The translations under genes were made by a program, and so were the position numbers. The notes under the pieces were generated by a model. It did not search any database. It saw only the letters and a list, made by a program, of their open reading frames with translations, and had not been told where the DNA came from. Below, piece by piece: positions 1 to 7,991 of a stretch of 51,029 nt of DNA (position 1 is its first letter; every line of letters begins with the position of its first letter). The stretch lies in NCBI RefSeq assembly GCF_024460775.1, contig NZ_JANFYZ010000018.1, forward strand, positions 1 through 51,029, in the 5' to 3' direction. Source of the DNA: Desulfovibrio desulfuricans. Its GTDB lineage: Bacteria; Desulfobacterota; Desulfovibrionia; Desulfovibrionales; Desulfovibrionaceae.

Positions 1-42
1 TTAGAAGACGCCAATACCCAAGGACTGGGTGTTGCACTTTGA
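1..42 (+). CDS. Possible 3' end of a truncated coding region
   Basis: The first 39 bases read open in frame 1 as LEDANTQGLGVAL and then hit a TGA stop at 40-42. The composition resembles coding sequence more than the AT-rich DNA that follows. This could be the C-terminus of a gene cut by the contig edge. A short near-palindrome inside it (CAATACCC/GGGTGTTG, 12-31) may equally be a structural element. No family can be recognised from 13 residues. Confidence 0.25.
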   Translation, partial: LEDANTQGLGVAL

Positions 43-508
43 ACTTGAAACCGCGCGATAATTATTTTATTAAAAAAAATTAAATTGAATTATATCAGTT
101 GGGAGCAGCAAGCTCTTAAATGGCTGATTTTTGATATGATTTTTAGTTTTTATATTATATCTATGCACATTGATGTAATTTTGTGTAATTTATTTCTTTC
201 TATGCTTATCATGAAATGTAAAAAGCTGGGAGTTTATTTGTATTATGGCAGCCATTTTGGGCTATTTTTTATTTTTACAGTAATAATGTGCGATAAATTG
301 CGGTTGAAGCGCCGGCGCACCCCTAAATATGGATGGCATATTCTCTAAAAGCTATTTATATTGCCCTCCTTACGCTTCAAGCGCCCCGGTTTGATTGTGG
401 TGTCATTTTTCGTTTATTGGGTTGACACAAATTGCTTTATCGAAATAGTGTTAGTGCTGAATCCTTATAGTTCAAAAGTTTTTTAACTTAATATATCGCG
501 GAGTGAAG
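43..508. other. AT-rich intergenic region
   Basis: About 465 bases of strongly AT-rich DNA precede the MucR-like gene. I see no credible gene in it. The only sizeable open frame (85-348) starts at TTG without a ribosome binding site and encodes a Phe/Ile/Tyr-rich peptide typical of AT-rich noise. The last 90 bases hold a plausible promoter for the downstream gene. The composition contrasts with the GC-rich rest of the window and would fit a transferred or regulatory segment. Confidence 0.6.
422..451 (+). promoter_or_regulatory. Candidate promoter of the MucR-like gene
   Basis: A perfect -35 box TTGACA lies at 422-427. A weak -10 candidate (TAGTGT, 446-451) lies 18 bases downstream. The position, about 60 bases before the start codon and in AT-rich DNA, is suitable. 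The -10 match is poor, so the call rests mainly on the -35 box. Confidence 0.4.
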
Positions 509-910
509 ATGGACGATTTTTTGAAGGGTGCTTTGGAAATTTCCAAGGCTCAGGCTGGCGTCAGGGTTATGAGCGCGGAAGAAATAACGGCCTTTGTCCA
601 AAAGGTTGCTGGCAGCATCAGGGCTGTTGCCATGGGCGAAGCCACTGGCGAACCCGATTTTGATGGGGCTGTTCTTGAAGCCAGAAAATCGATCAAGGAA
701 AAGAGCGTTACCTGCCTTGAGTGTGGTAAGAGCTTCAAGATTTTGACTAAACGTCACCTGGCTACACACGGCCTCTCCACAGAAGAATACCTTGAAAAGT
801 GGGGCTTTAAAAAGGGTACCCCGCTTGCCTGCAAGGCTTTGCAGCGTGAACGCCGCAAAAAAATGAACGACATGAAGCTGTGGGAACGGAGAATGACCGC
901 CAAGAAGTAA
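509..910 (+). CDS. MucR/Ros-family zinc-finger transcriptional regulator
   Basis: A 133-residue protein of the MucR/Ros family, DNA-binding regulators that often control surface and secretion genes. The signature is the zinc-finger block CLECGKSFKILTKRHLATHG, followed by the family-typical stretch LSTEEYLEKWGFKKGTPL. The finger reads C-x2-C-x10-H-x3-H; Ros proteins usually have nine residues between the second Cys and first His, so the loop here is one longer. The start at ATG 509 is chosen because GGAG at 500-503 sits five bases before it; an in-frame GTG at 503 overlaps that site. The gene stands alone behind AT-rich DNA and is closed by a strong terminator. Its targets cannot be read from the sequence. 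Confidence 0.85.
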   Translation: MDDFLKGALEISKAQAGVRVMSAEEITAFVQKVAGSIRAVAMGEATGEPDFDGAVLEARKSIKEKSVTCLECGKSFKILTKRHLATHGLSTEEYLEKWGFKKGTPLACKALQRERRKKMNDMKLWERRMTAKK

Positions 911-971
911 TTCTGCGGTCTGTCTGTCAGCAGCCTTGTTTTTGCGTTCCCCGCCTTATAGGGCAGGGGAA

Positions 972-1003
972 AGAAGCGGCCCACTTGTGGGCCGCTTCTG
1001 TTT
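972..1003 (+). terminator. Rho-independent terminator after the MucR-like gene
   Basis: A 13-bp perfect stem, AGAAGCGGCCCAC (972-984) with GTGGGCCGCTTCT (987-999), is followed by GTTT. It lies 61 bases past the stop codon. Confidence 0.8.
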
Positions 1004-1121
1004 GGGACACCGGTTAGGTTTTTGCGGGCAGTTTTTGCATTTTTTTTGGTTTGGCGCATAATTGCCAAGGATTGCAGCACACCAAACTGCCGGGTAACCC
1101 CGGAAAAGGGCAAGGGCTTTC

Positions 1122-1811
1122 ATGAGCACAGCAGAAGCGCCGCGCCGCGCCATTTTTTTGGACCGCGACGGCACCCTGAATCACGATACTGGCTATATTC
1201 ACCGCAAGGAAGACTGGCAGTGGCTGCCGGGCGTGGTTGAAACCCTCAGGCGCTTTCATGCCGTAGGGTATCTGCTTGTGGTCGTGAGCAATCAGTCGGG
1301 GCTGGCGCGCGGCATGTTCAGCGAGGACGATCTGCACGCTCTGGAAGCATGGGTTAATGAAGATCTTGCGGCGCACAACGCCGTTATCGACGCGTGGTAT
1401 TATTGCCCCCACCTGCCGGAGGTTACTGGCCCTTGCAACTGCCGCAAGCCAGAGCCGGGCCTCATTCTGCAAGCCGCTGCCGATCTGAATATTGATCTTG
1501 CACGCTCCTGGATGATTGGCGACCGTGTGCGCGATATGCAGGCCGGGCTGGCCGCCGGGTGCAGTTGCGTGCTATTGCGCCCCCCGGTGGGCGCGTACGA
1601 AGATAACGTACCCGTGCCGGAAGGCGTAAAGGTGGTGCCGCATCTGGCCGCCGCCGGGGTGCATATTCTTGCGCCTGAGATGCGGGCACACAGGCTTTCC
1701 CGCCTGCCTGGCGGCTGTGGCGCGCACTGTGGGGGAAAGCACAGCTCTGACAGTTCCGGCCTCCCCGGCTGTGGCGGTTCTGGTTGTGAGGACGGGCCTG
1801 ACAAAGCATAA
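1122..1811 (+). CDS. gmhB: D-glycero-D-manno-heptose 1,7-bisphosphate 7-phosphatase (GmhB)
   Basis: A HAD-superfamily phosphatase of 229 residues that removes the C7 phosphate in the ADP-heptose branch of LPS core synthesis. The HAD motif I is IFLDRDGTLN near the N-terminus, motif II is VVSNQSG, and a late Asp motif is MIGDRVRDMQAG. The zinc-binding insert CPHLPEVTGPCNC and the RKPEPG motif are typical of the HisB-N/GmhB subfamily. The protein is about 35-40 residues longer than usual because of a Gly/Cys/Ser-rich tail (GGCGAHCGG...GCGGSGCEDG). The start at 1122 has a G-rich site (AAGGGC) a few bases upstream. It is convergent with fliM, with a hairpin between them. Related HAD histidinol phosphatases are the main alternative, but no his genes are nearby. 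Confidence 0.88.
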   Translation: MSTAEAPRRAIFLDRDGTLNHDTGYIHRKEDWQWLPGVVETLRRFHAVGYLLVVVSNQSGLARGMFSEDDLHALEAWVNEDLAAHNAVIDAWYYCPHLPEVTGPCNCRKPEPGLILQAAADLNIDLARSWMIGDRVRDMQAGLAAGCSCVLLRPPVGAYEDNVPVPEGVKVVPHLAAAGVHILAPEMRAHRLSRLPGGCGAHCGGKHSSDSSGLPGCGGSGCEDGPDKA

Positions 1812-1865
1812 TTTTTATGTACAGGCAGGCTTGGCATTTTAGCCCTGCCGTGCCTGTAGATGCAC

Positions 1866-1923
1866 AAGGCCCCTGTCTGACAGAATCTGCGTTGGGTGCA
1901 GTTCTTTCAGGCAGGGGCCTTTG
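1866..1923 (+). terminator. Hairpin terminator between convergent gmhB and fliM
   Basis: A 15-bp stem with one G-T wobble is formed by 1866-1880 (AAGGCCCCTGTCTGA) and 1907-1921 (TCAGGCAGGGGCCTT), ending in TTT. The 26-base loop is large. It suits termination of gmhB and may also work for fliM from the other side. Confidence 0.65.
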
Positions 1924-2002
1924 CGTGAATTTAATACGTGGGGGGAGCGGCGTCAGTGCTGGCGGCTGCCGAGTGCCCGCCTTTGCCGCGCGGCTGGTCG
2001 CA

Positions 2003-2983
2003 TCAGGTGTATTGCGGTTCGTTTTCCTTAATGATCTGAAAGGCCTTCATGGCCTTGATGGTGCCAGGCAGGCCCTGATACTTGGTCACTCCGGCGACCG
2101 TGCAGTTGAGCATGTCTTCGTGGTCGGTATCAAGCACGATAATGTCGCCCACCTGCATGCGCAGCAACTGGTTGCCCGTGATGGTGGTGCGGCCAAAATG
2201 CACCTTCATCTCCACCGGGGTTTCCAGCAGGCGCTCTTTAAGGCGCGCCACCCATGCGTGGTCAACTTCGAGGCGTTCGGTCTGAAAGCTCGCATGCAGT
2301 TTGGAACGAATGGGTTCAATGGTGGCGTAGGGCAGGCAAATAATCATGGAGCCGAGCGCCGTATCCAGCTCGACCTCAAAGGTGATGACCACCACAACGT
2401 CGCTGGGGGGCACAATGGCGGCGAACTGCGGATTGATTTCGCTGCGCACCAGCTCAAGCTTTACGTCATGCACTGGCCGCCAGGATTCTTCCATGTTCTC
2501 CAGCGCGATTTTGACAATCTTGTCCACCACTGCCTGCTCAATGCGCGTGAATTCGCGGCCTTCAACCTTGGGCTGGGAGCCAGCGCCGCCAAACACGTTT
2601 TCCACCAGGGCAAATACCAGACGCGAATCAACAACCATGATGGCATTGCCGCGCAGGGGATCCATTTTGAAAATATTGATGGAGGTTGGCACCGGCAGCG
2701 AGCGCATGAACTCGCCGAACTTGGTCATATCAATGGATATGGGGTTCAGCTCCACGCGCTTGCGCACAGAGTTTGAAAGGGCGTTGGTGCAAAGCCGTGA
2801 AAAACGGTCGTTAACGATTTCAAGCACGGGCATGCGCCCGCGGATGATGCGATCCTGATTGGCAAGGTCAAAAGACACAATGCCGGAATCGTCTTCCTGC
2901 GTTTCCGCTTCGTTTTCGATTTCCCCGCCGGAAAGCCCGCGCAGCAGGGCATCAACTTCGTCTTGCGCCAGAACTTTATTCAT
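2003..2983 (-). CDS. fliM: Flagellar motor switch protein FliM
   Basis: A 326-residue FliM, the C-ring protein that binds phosphorylated CheY and sets the direction of flagellar rotation. The N-terminus MNKVLAQDEVDALLRGLSGG is the characteristic CheY-binding and linker segment. The middle domain contains LPVPTSINIF and NAIMVVDSRLVFALVENVFGG. The C-terminal SpoA-like domain ends with GDIIVLDTD and VAGVTKYQGLPG. The start at 2983 is chosen because GAGG lies five bases upstream and the family N-terminus begins there; the frame extends further upstream but without family-like residues. No fliN or other flagellar gene is adjacent, so the rest of the motor must be elsewhere. Confidence 0.95.
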   Translation of the reverse strand: MNKVLAQDEVDALLRGLSGGEIENEAETQEDDSGIVSFDLANQDRIIRGRMPVLEIVNDRFSRLCTNALSNSVRKRVELNPISIDMTKFGEFMRSLPVPTSINIFKMDPLRGNAIMVVDSRLVFALVENVFGGAGSQPKVEGREFTRIEQAVVDKIVKIALENMEESWRPVHDVKLELVRSEINPQFAAIVPPSDVVVVITFEVELDTALGSMIICLPYATIEPIRSKLHASFQTERLEVDHAWVARLKERLLETPVEMKVHFGRTTITGNQLLRMQVGDIIVLDTDHEDMLNCTVAGVTKYQGLPGTIKAMKAFQIIKENEPQYT

Positions 2984-3171
2984 ACCAGCCTCGGAACAGT
3001 CGTGAAAATGTGTGTTGCGGCGTGTTTTTCCGCACACGACCACGCAGATGGAATATGCAAGATAAAGGCCAGTTTGACAAGCCGTACAGCGCCTTTTGCC
3101 AGAGCAATTGCCGCACGGCAGGGGAGTGCGCCACGCTTGCCTTTACCGGGCCTGTCAGGCACTCTTGGCGC

Positions 3172-5016
3172 ATGTTTGTACGTCTTTTTTCGGCCAGTGA
3201 CCATGCCCATGCAGACCCATGCGGCGCTGCTCCAGCCGCGCCATCAGTGACTATTGCCGCAAGGCCGGGGCAAAGCCTTTCGCAGGCCATCTGGCTTTCG
3301 GGGCTGGTGCGCCCTTTGCCCCTGTGCGGCGGGCTTGGGCGTTGCGGGCGCTGCCGCGTGCGTTTTGTGCGCCATGCGCCGCCCTGCCTGCCTGCGGAGG
3401 TGGACGTTTTTTCCGCCTCGCAGCTGGAGGCTGGCTGGCGTCTGGCCTGTCGCCGTCAGGTGCCAGACCCTGACACGACTGCGGAGGGCGCTGCTGCGCT
3501 TGATCTTGAGTTGCCGCCGGAGAATCTTGTTCTGCCAGCGGGAGCGCAAGAGACAGGGCGTTTGTCCGGTCGCGGCGCGGCGCGGCAGATTCTGCCCCCA
3601 ATGACGCCGCCGGATTTGGCTCTGGCAGTTGATCTTGGCACTACATCCCTGTGTTGGCGGGCGCTTGATATGCAAGGCCGGGCAGTGGCTGAAGGCCGTA
3701 CGCTCAATCCGCAGGCCGGGGCCGGGGCGGATGTCATGTCGCGCCTTGCCGTGGCGCGCGTGGCAGAAGGGCGCGCCGTGCTGGCCGGGCTTGCCCGGCG
3801 GCAACTGCTGGGCATCATGGATTCGCTGGCGAAGTCGGGCACGGGGCGGGTGACGCGGTTGTGTCTGGCTGCCAATACGGCCATGACGGATATTTTTCTT
3901 GATCGCGATGTGGAGGGGCTGTGCGCAGCGCCGTACAGGCTGACGCACAGCGGCGATGAAACCGTTGCCCTGACGGATTTTCCACCTCTCTATGTACCGC
4001 CGCTGCCTGCGCCCTTTGTGGGCGGCGACGTGAGCGCGGGGCTGGCCGCCCTGCTGGAGGCGGATGTTCCCCGGCCCTTTGTACTGGCCGACCTTGGCAC
4101 CAACGGCGAACTTGCACTGGTAACCGAGACTGGACAGTTGTGGCTGACCAGCGTACCCCTTGGCCCGGCTCTGGAAGGTATTGGGCCTGAATGCGGCCAG
4201 CTGGCTGGCCCCGGTGTGGTAACGGGCTTTACGCTCACGCCCCTGGGGCTTGCTGCGCAGTTTTATGAAAGCGCGTCCCCGGATGCAGAAAATGCAGCGG
4301 ATGCGGCGCGTCACCATGCTGCGCAGGGCGCTGTTTGCCCCTGTCCTGCCTGCCAGAGCGCAAACGCGGGGCAGAACCCTGAAGGGCTTGCGGCAGGTTC
4401 TGCGGCTGGCGCTGGAGTTGGATCTGCGGGAGCTGTAGCGCGCGGCATAAGCGCCACAGGATACCTGTCCCTGCTGGCCTTGCTGCTGCGCGCAGGAGCT
4501 CTGCGCAATGACGGGCAGTTTGTGGCAAATCCGGCCATGCCGCTGGCGCGCAAGCTGGCTGCCGGGCTGGAGCAGCCCAACCTGGCGGGGGAACCCCCAT
4601 CATCCGGCCAGCCCCGGTCAGGCGCGCGCCTGCGCCTGCCGCATGGCCTGTGGCTTGCCGCCGCTGATGTGGAGGCCCTGTTGCAGGTCAAGGCCGCCTT
4701 TGCTCTGGCGCTGGATGCGCTGCTGCGCGCGGCGGATATTCCTGCCAGCAATGTTGCGGCAGTGTGCCTGGCTGGTACGCTGGGCGAATATGTCAGGCCG
4801 GACGACCTTGAAACTCTGGGCTTTGTTCCCGCTGTTCTTGCCCCGCGTGTTCGCGCCGTGGGCAATACGGCGCTAGACGGAGCCGCGCTGCTTGCGCTGC
4901 ACAGCAAAAAAATTCCGCCTTTGGCCCGCATGTGCCGCGAGGCCGTGGTGCTTCCCCTTGTAGACGAACCGAATTTTCACACCGATTATCTGCGCCGTAT
5001 GCGCTTTGGAGTATAA
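3172..5016 (+). CDS. ASKHA-domain corrinoid activation protein (RACo-like) with N-terminal [2Fe-2S] domain
   Basis: About 614 residues. The N-terminal part is a plant-type ferredoxin domain: CGGLGRCGRCRV gives C52, C58 and C61, and LACRRQ gives C93. The C-terminal half is the ASKHA fold of RACo/RamA-type activators: LAVDLGTTSLCWRAL (phosphate loop), FVLADLGTNGELAL and a late GTLGEYV. RACo proteins use ATP to reduce inactive Co(II) corrinoid to Co(I) in methyltransferase systems. No corrinoid protein or methyltransferase lies in this window, so the partner is unknown. The stop codon abuts the ATG of the Rsm22-like gene, which suggests co-transcription. The start is uncertain: ATG 3172 begins just before the ferredoxin domain, while in-frame ATGs at 3055 and 3010 would add 39-54 Cys-containing residues without a better ribosome binding site. 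Confidence 0.82.
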   Translation: MFVRLFSASDHAHADPCGAAPAAPSVTIAARPGQSLSQAIWLSGLVRPLPLCGGLGRCGRCRVRFVRHAPPCLPAEVDVFSASQLEAGWRLACRRQVPDPDTTAEGAAALDLELPPENLVLPAGAQETGRLSGRGAARQILPPMTPPDLALAVDLGTTSLCWRALDMQGRAVAEGRTLNPQAGAGADVMSRLAVARVAEGRAVLAGLARRQLLGIMDSLAKSGTGRVTRLCLAANTAMTDIFLDRDVEGLCAAPYRLTHSGDETVALTDFPPLYVPPLPAPFVGGDVSAGLAALLEADVPRPFVLADLGTNGELALVTETGQLWLTSVPLGPALEGIGPECGQLAGPGVVTGFTLTPLGLAAQFYESASPDAENAADAARHHAAQGAVCPCPACQSANAGQNPEGLAAGSAAGAGVGSAGAVARGISATGYLSLLALLLRAGALRNDGQFVANPAMPLARKLAAGLEQPNLAGEPPSSGQPRSGARLRLPHGLWLAAADVEALLQVKAAFALALDALLRAADIPASNVAAVCLAGTLGEYVRPDDLETLGFVPAVLAPRVRAVGNTALDGAALLALHSKKIPPLARMCREAVVLPLVDEPNFHTDYLRRMRFGV

Positions 5017-7473
5017 ATGTCCGCGAAAGACGATTCTTTTAACGATTCCGATCGGCGTAGCCGCCGTTCCGGCGAGGGCACCAGCCAGCCCCGCCGCCAG
5101 TCCCCGCGCAGACCTGACGACAGGCCCGTGCGGCGCGATAGCGCGGACGGCAGATTTGCAGGACGCGATGACCGCAACTCTGGCCGTCAGGACGACCGCC
5201 GGGATAACCGCCGGGACGGGCGTGCTTCTGACCGCCGTGACGACAAGCCCGGCAGTCGCCCCAATAGTCGGCCCGGCAGCCGCCCCTCAAGGGGACAGGA
5301 TGAGCGCCGTGATGCACGGCGTGATGGGCGGCGAGAAGACCACCGCGACAATCGCCGTGACGACCGCCGTCCCACTGACCGCCCCGCTGATCGGCGTGAT
5401 GACCGCCGTCAGGATGGACGCTCGCCCAACGCACCCAGGGATCGCTACGGCAGGCCTGCATTCCGGCCAGAGAAGCGCGAGGGGGACAGGGACTTCGCTC
5501 CTGGGCAGCGTAACTTCGAGCGCCAGAATCAGCGCCCCGCAGCGCGTTCTTTTGAATCGGGGGCCTGGCCTGCCGCCAGAGCGCTGTTCCCGCCGCTTTC
5601 GGCTGAAACCCAGCGCATTCTGGATATGCTGCCCGAAGCCCTGGCCAAGGTATGGCCGCTCAATACGGCGCACAAGCGTTCGTTGCCCGATGACGTGGCC
5701 CAACTTTCGCGCCTTCTGACTACAGAACGCGCCGGGCTGGCGCGCCCGTACTGGAGTTCCCCGGCCTCCATCAGCGCCTATCTGTATTATTTTCTTCCCT
5801 GGAATCTCGTGCGCCTCACGCGCCTGCTGGCAAGCCTGCCCCTGGCCGACCCCCGCGCGGTGGCTCCGCAGGGTGGCGAGGCCCTGCTGGTGGACGTGGG
5901 CTCAGGCCCGCTGACCCTGCCGCTGGCCCTCTGGTTGGCAAGGCCTGAATGGCGCAGTGCCCCAGTGCGGGTGCTGGCGATGGACACCTCGTCCCAGCCG
6001 CTTGAACTAGGCAAAACCCTTATGGAGGTTCTGGGCGAGCTGACGGGCCAGCCCGTATGGCCTGTACGCGTGGCCCGTGCGCCTCTTGATCAGGTCGTGC
6101 GGCAGGCCGCCCCTCTGCTTTCTGGCGGGAGGGCGCGTCCGTGGCTGGTCAGCGCCGCCAACGTGCTCAACGAACTGCGTTTTGGCAAAAAGCGTTCACG
6201 CGGCGCAAGCGCCATAGAAGACGAGGACGAATTTGATTCGCTGGATGCCGAGGGCATGGATATTGACGGCAATCCCGCTGCGGGCGAGGCTGATGGCGAA
6301 AAGCCCGAAGGCTGCCGCGAGGATCGGCTCGACAGCTTCCTTGAATCCCTGTCGCCGCTCTTTGACCATGCGGACTCGCGCGGCGAGGCGACTGCGGGCA
6401 GCCCTGCCTCTGTTGGGCCTTCCCTGCTGTTTGTGGAGCCCGGTACGCGCCTTGGCGGCTCCACCATCATGCGTTTGCGCCAGCTTGCCGTTGACGGCGG
6501 GCTGACGGCCCTTGCGCCCTGTACGCATCAGGCTGATTGCCCATTGCTGCGCGGCCAGGGCGGGCGCACATGGTGCCACTTTACCTTTGGCAGCGAAGGC
6601 GCGCCGCTGTGGCTTGAAGACCTGTCGCAGGCTTCGGGCCTTGGTAAAAGCGGCCTGAGCCTCTCGCCCCTCTTGCTTGCCGCCATGCCCGAGGCAGAAG
6701 CGCAAACGTCCGGTTCCCTGCCCGTCAGGGTGCTTTCTGCCCCCTTTTTGGTGCCGGGTCTGGCGGGCAGGGCTCGCTACGCCTGCTCTGGCAAGGGGAT
6801 ACTGCTGCTGGAAAATGCCGAGTGTCTGGCCTCTGGCGATGAACTGACTGTTTCCATTGCTGCTGGCGCGCCACGCGACCGCAAAAGTGGCGCTTTGCAG
6901 GTGAGCCCTCCGGCGCAACAGGGGGGAACCCCCCGGCCTGAGCGCCGCCCCGGTGCTGATGAACAAGGGCGCAGGCCCGTGCCATACAACAGGGACAACA
7001 GAGAAGGCGGCAGGGATGGAACCCGTGATGGCACCCGCGAAGGCAATAGACCCGCAGGAAAGGGCTATCCAGACCGTCCGTCCCGCGCCCCGCAGGGCGA
7101 CCGCAGCCAGGGGGACGACCGCAGAGGGCAGGGAGGGCGTCCGCCCCGGCCGCAAGGCAATGACCGCCCTCAGCGTGATGATCGGTCAGGCAGGGATGAC
7201 CGCCGTGGCCGTGACGACCGTCCGGACTGGAAAGGCCGCCAGGATCGGCAGGGTCAGCCAGACCGTTCAAACCGTTCAGATCGGTCTGAAGGCTCGGACA
7301 GGCCTGATCGGCCCAACCGCCAAGACCGTCAAGACCGCAACAACCGTCATGACAGACCGGGCGGACAGGACAGAAAGGGCCGTGGAGGCTCTTCTGACAA
7401 CCGTTCTGGCGACAGGCGCCCAGGCGACAAGCGTTCTGGCAAGCCCACTGGCCCGCGACGCAATAAACGCTAG
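5017..7473 (+). CDS. Rsm22/METTL17-like ribosome-assembly protein with Arg/Asp-rich tails
   Basis: 818 residues in three parts. Residues about 1-185 are an intrinsically disordered tail of repeated RRD, DRR and DDRR units. Residues about 190-640 match the Rsm22 family: a SAM-methyltransferase-like glycine motif VDVGSGPLTLPLALWLA (V292-G297 and on), SAANVLNEL, and LFVEPGTRLGGSTIMRLRQ. Residues about 640-818 are a second tail rich in DRPDR, DRQDR and NRSDRS. The Cys block PCTHQADCPL...TWCHF supplies C502, C508 and C520, and C590 (YACSG) could be the fourth ligand of a [4Fe-4S] cluster, as described for mitochondrial METTL17. The family acts in small-subunit assembly. GGAG lies six bases before the ATG, which directly follows the RACo stop. 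An acidic insert (EDEDEFDSLDAEGMDID) interrupts the core. Confidence 0.82.
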   Translation: MSAKDDSFNDSDRRSRRSGEGTSQPRRQSPRRPDDRPVRRDSADGRFAGRDDRNSGRQDDRRDNRRDGRASDRRDDKPGSRPNSRPGSRPSRGQDERRDARRDGRREDHRDNRRDDRRPTDRPADRRDDRRQDGRSPNAPRDRYGRPAFRPEKREGDRDFAPGQRNFERQNQRPAARSFESGAWPAARALFPPLSAETQRILDMLPEALAKVWPLNTAHKRSLPDDVAQLSRLLTTERAGLARPYWSSPASISAYLYYFLPWNLVRLTRLLASLPLADPRAVAPQGGEALLVDVGSGPLTLPLALWLARPEWRSAPVRVLAMDTSSQPLELGKTLMEVLGELTGQPVWPVRVARAPLDQVVRQAAPLLSGGRARPWLVSAANVLNELRFGKKRSRGASAIEDEDEFDSLDAEGMDIDGNPAAGEADGEKPEGCREDRLDSFLESLSPLFDHADSRGEATAGSPASVGPSLLFVEPGTRLGGSTIMRLRQLAVDGGLTALAPCTHQADCPLLRGQGGRTWCHFTFGSEGAPLWLEDLSQASGLGKSGLSLSPLLLAAMPEAEAQTSGSLPVRVLSAPFLVPGLAGRARYACSGKGILLLENAECLASGDELTVSIAAGAPRDRKSGALQVSPPAQQGGTPRPERRPGADEQGRRPVPYNRDNREGGRDGTRDGTREGNRPAGKGYPDRPSRAPQGDRSQGDDRRGQGGRPPRPQGNDRPQRDDRSGRDDRRGRDDRPDWKGRQDRQGQPDRSNRSDRSEGSDRPDRPNRQDRQDRNNRHDRPGGQDRKGRGGSSDNRSGDRRPGDKRSGKPTGPRRNKR
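5060..5530 (+). repeat. Low-complexity coding repeat (Arg/Asp-rich N-terminal tail)
   Basis: The DNA is built from many degenerate copies of short units such as GACCGCCGTGA and CGCGATGACCGC, giving runs of DDRR, RRDNRRD and DRRDDR. The repeats are imperfect, so they look old and selected at protein level, not freshly expanded. Confidence 0.7.
6950..7460 (+). repeat. Low-complexity coding repeat (Arg/Asp/Gly-rich C-terminal tail)
   Basis: A second block of degenerate short repeats codes for RDGTRDGTREG, RDDRSGRDDRRGRDDR, and RSDRSEGSDRPDRP. Its unit composition differs from the N-terminal block, with more Gly, Ser, Asn and Gln, so the two tails are not simple copies of one another. Confidence 0.7.
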
Positions 7474-7538
7474 GCACGCAGGGCATCAGTATCGATGATT
7501 GCGCCTTTTGCGCACGGGGTCTTTTATCAGCGAACTTC

Positions 7539-7560
7539 AGGGGGGCTTGTGCCCCCCTTT
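7539..7560 (+). terminator. Terminator after the Rsm22-like gene
   Basis: An 8-bp stem AGGGGGGC (7539-7546) with GCCCCCCT (7551-7558), TTGT loop, followed by TT. Confidence 0.7.
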
Positions 7561-7762
7561 CCAGTGCATGACGCACCATAGCTGCTCCCCATTGCAGAAT
7601 TTTCAGTTCAGGATGTTCATGGCTCCCTGCGATACCTCGGGGCATTTCCCACCTCCTTCGGCTGGGTTACCCGCACAATTTTTGTTCAAAAAAACTTGCC
7701 CCGCATATCCGCGCCACTGGCTAAAAAACAGGCGCGGAGGCGGAGGATTCTAAAGTTTTTTG

Positions 7763-7791
7763 TTGCTATTGGTTATTTTTATTGATAATTT
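7763..7791 (+). promoter_or_regulatory. Candidate nrdJ promoter
   Basis: TTGCTA (7763-7768) and TAATTT (7786-7791) are separated by 17 bases in an AT-rich stretch. Each differs from the sigma-70 consensus at two positions. It would give a leader of about 190 bases, which would contain the hairpins described next. Other AT-rich -10-like boxes (for example TATACT at 7862-7867) are possible. Confidence 0.35.
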
Positions 7792-7886
7792 ATACAAATA
7801 ATTTAGTATGTTAATGGTAGTATGCGGGTTTTCAGGGGCTTTTATTTGCATAGGTTCCGTGTATACTCAGCACTTATTATCAAACG

Positions 7887-7962
7887 CCGTATCTGAGCCG
7901 CCATGCTGCGGCTTCTGTTTTGCGGTTAGTCATACGGAAACTTCGGAGCCGCCCCGGCGGCT
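7887..7962 (+). promoter_or_regulatory. Structured 5' leader of nrdJ
   Basis: Three helices can be drawn: an outer CCGTAT (7887-7892) with ATACGG (7932-7937), an enclosed hairpin AGCCGC (7896-7901) with GCGGCT (7908-7913), and a following hairpin AGCCGC (7947-7952) with GCGGCT (7957-7962). The second and third hairpins carry the same 6-bp arms, so they could exchange partners. The last hairpin lies 15 bases before the GAGG ribosome binding site. This arrangement fits a regulatory leader; no cobalamin-riboswitch core is visible. Confidence 0.4.
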
Positions 7963-7991
7963 GCATACCTTAAATACGAGGCTGTTTTTTC

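Larger units (their letters stand above)
7474..7991. other. 518-base intergenic region before nrdJ
   Basis: It holds a terminator for the upstream gene (7539-7560), an AT-rich block near 7740-7815 with a candidate promoter, and a structured leader (about 7887-7962) before nrdJ. No credible gene is seen. Between 7570 and 7740 I see nothing definite. Confidence 0.6.

Noticed and set aside
85..348. 87-residue open frame in the AT-rich left end
   Set aside because: TTG start, no ribosome binding site, residue composition (Phe, Ile, Tyr, Lys) as expected from AT-rich noise.
1817..2776. 319-residue plus-strand frame opposite fliM
   Set aside because: It is the antisense shadow of a clear FliM gene; high GC in third positions keeps the opposite frame open.
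7800..7991. Cobalamin riboswitch before the B12-dependent nrdJ
   Set aside because: The conserved B12-box core and surrounding helices are not visible, although the leader is structured.
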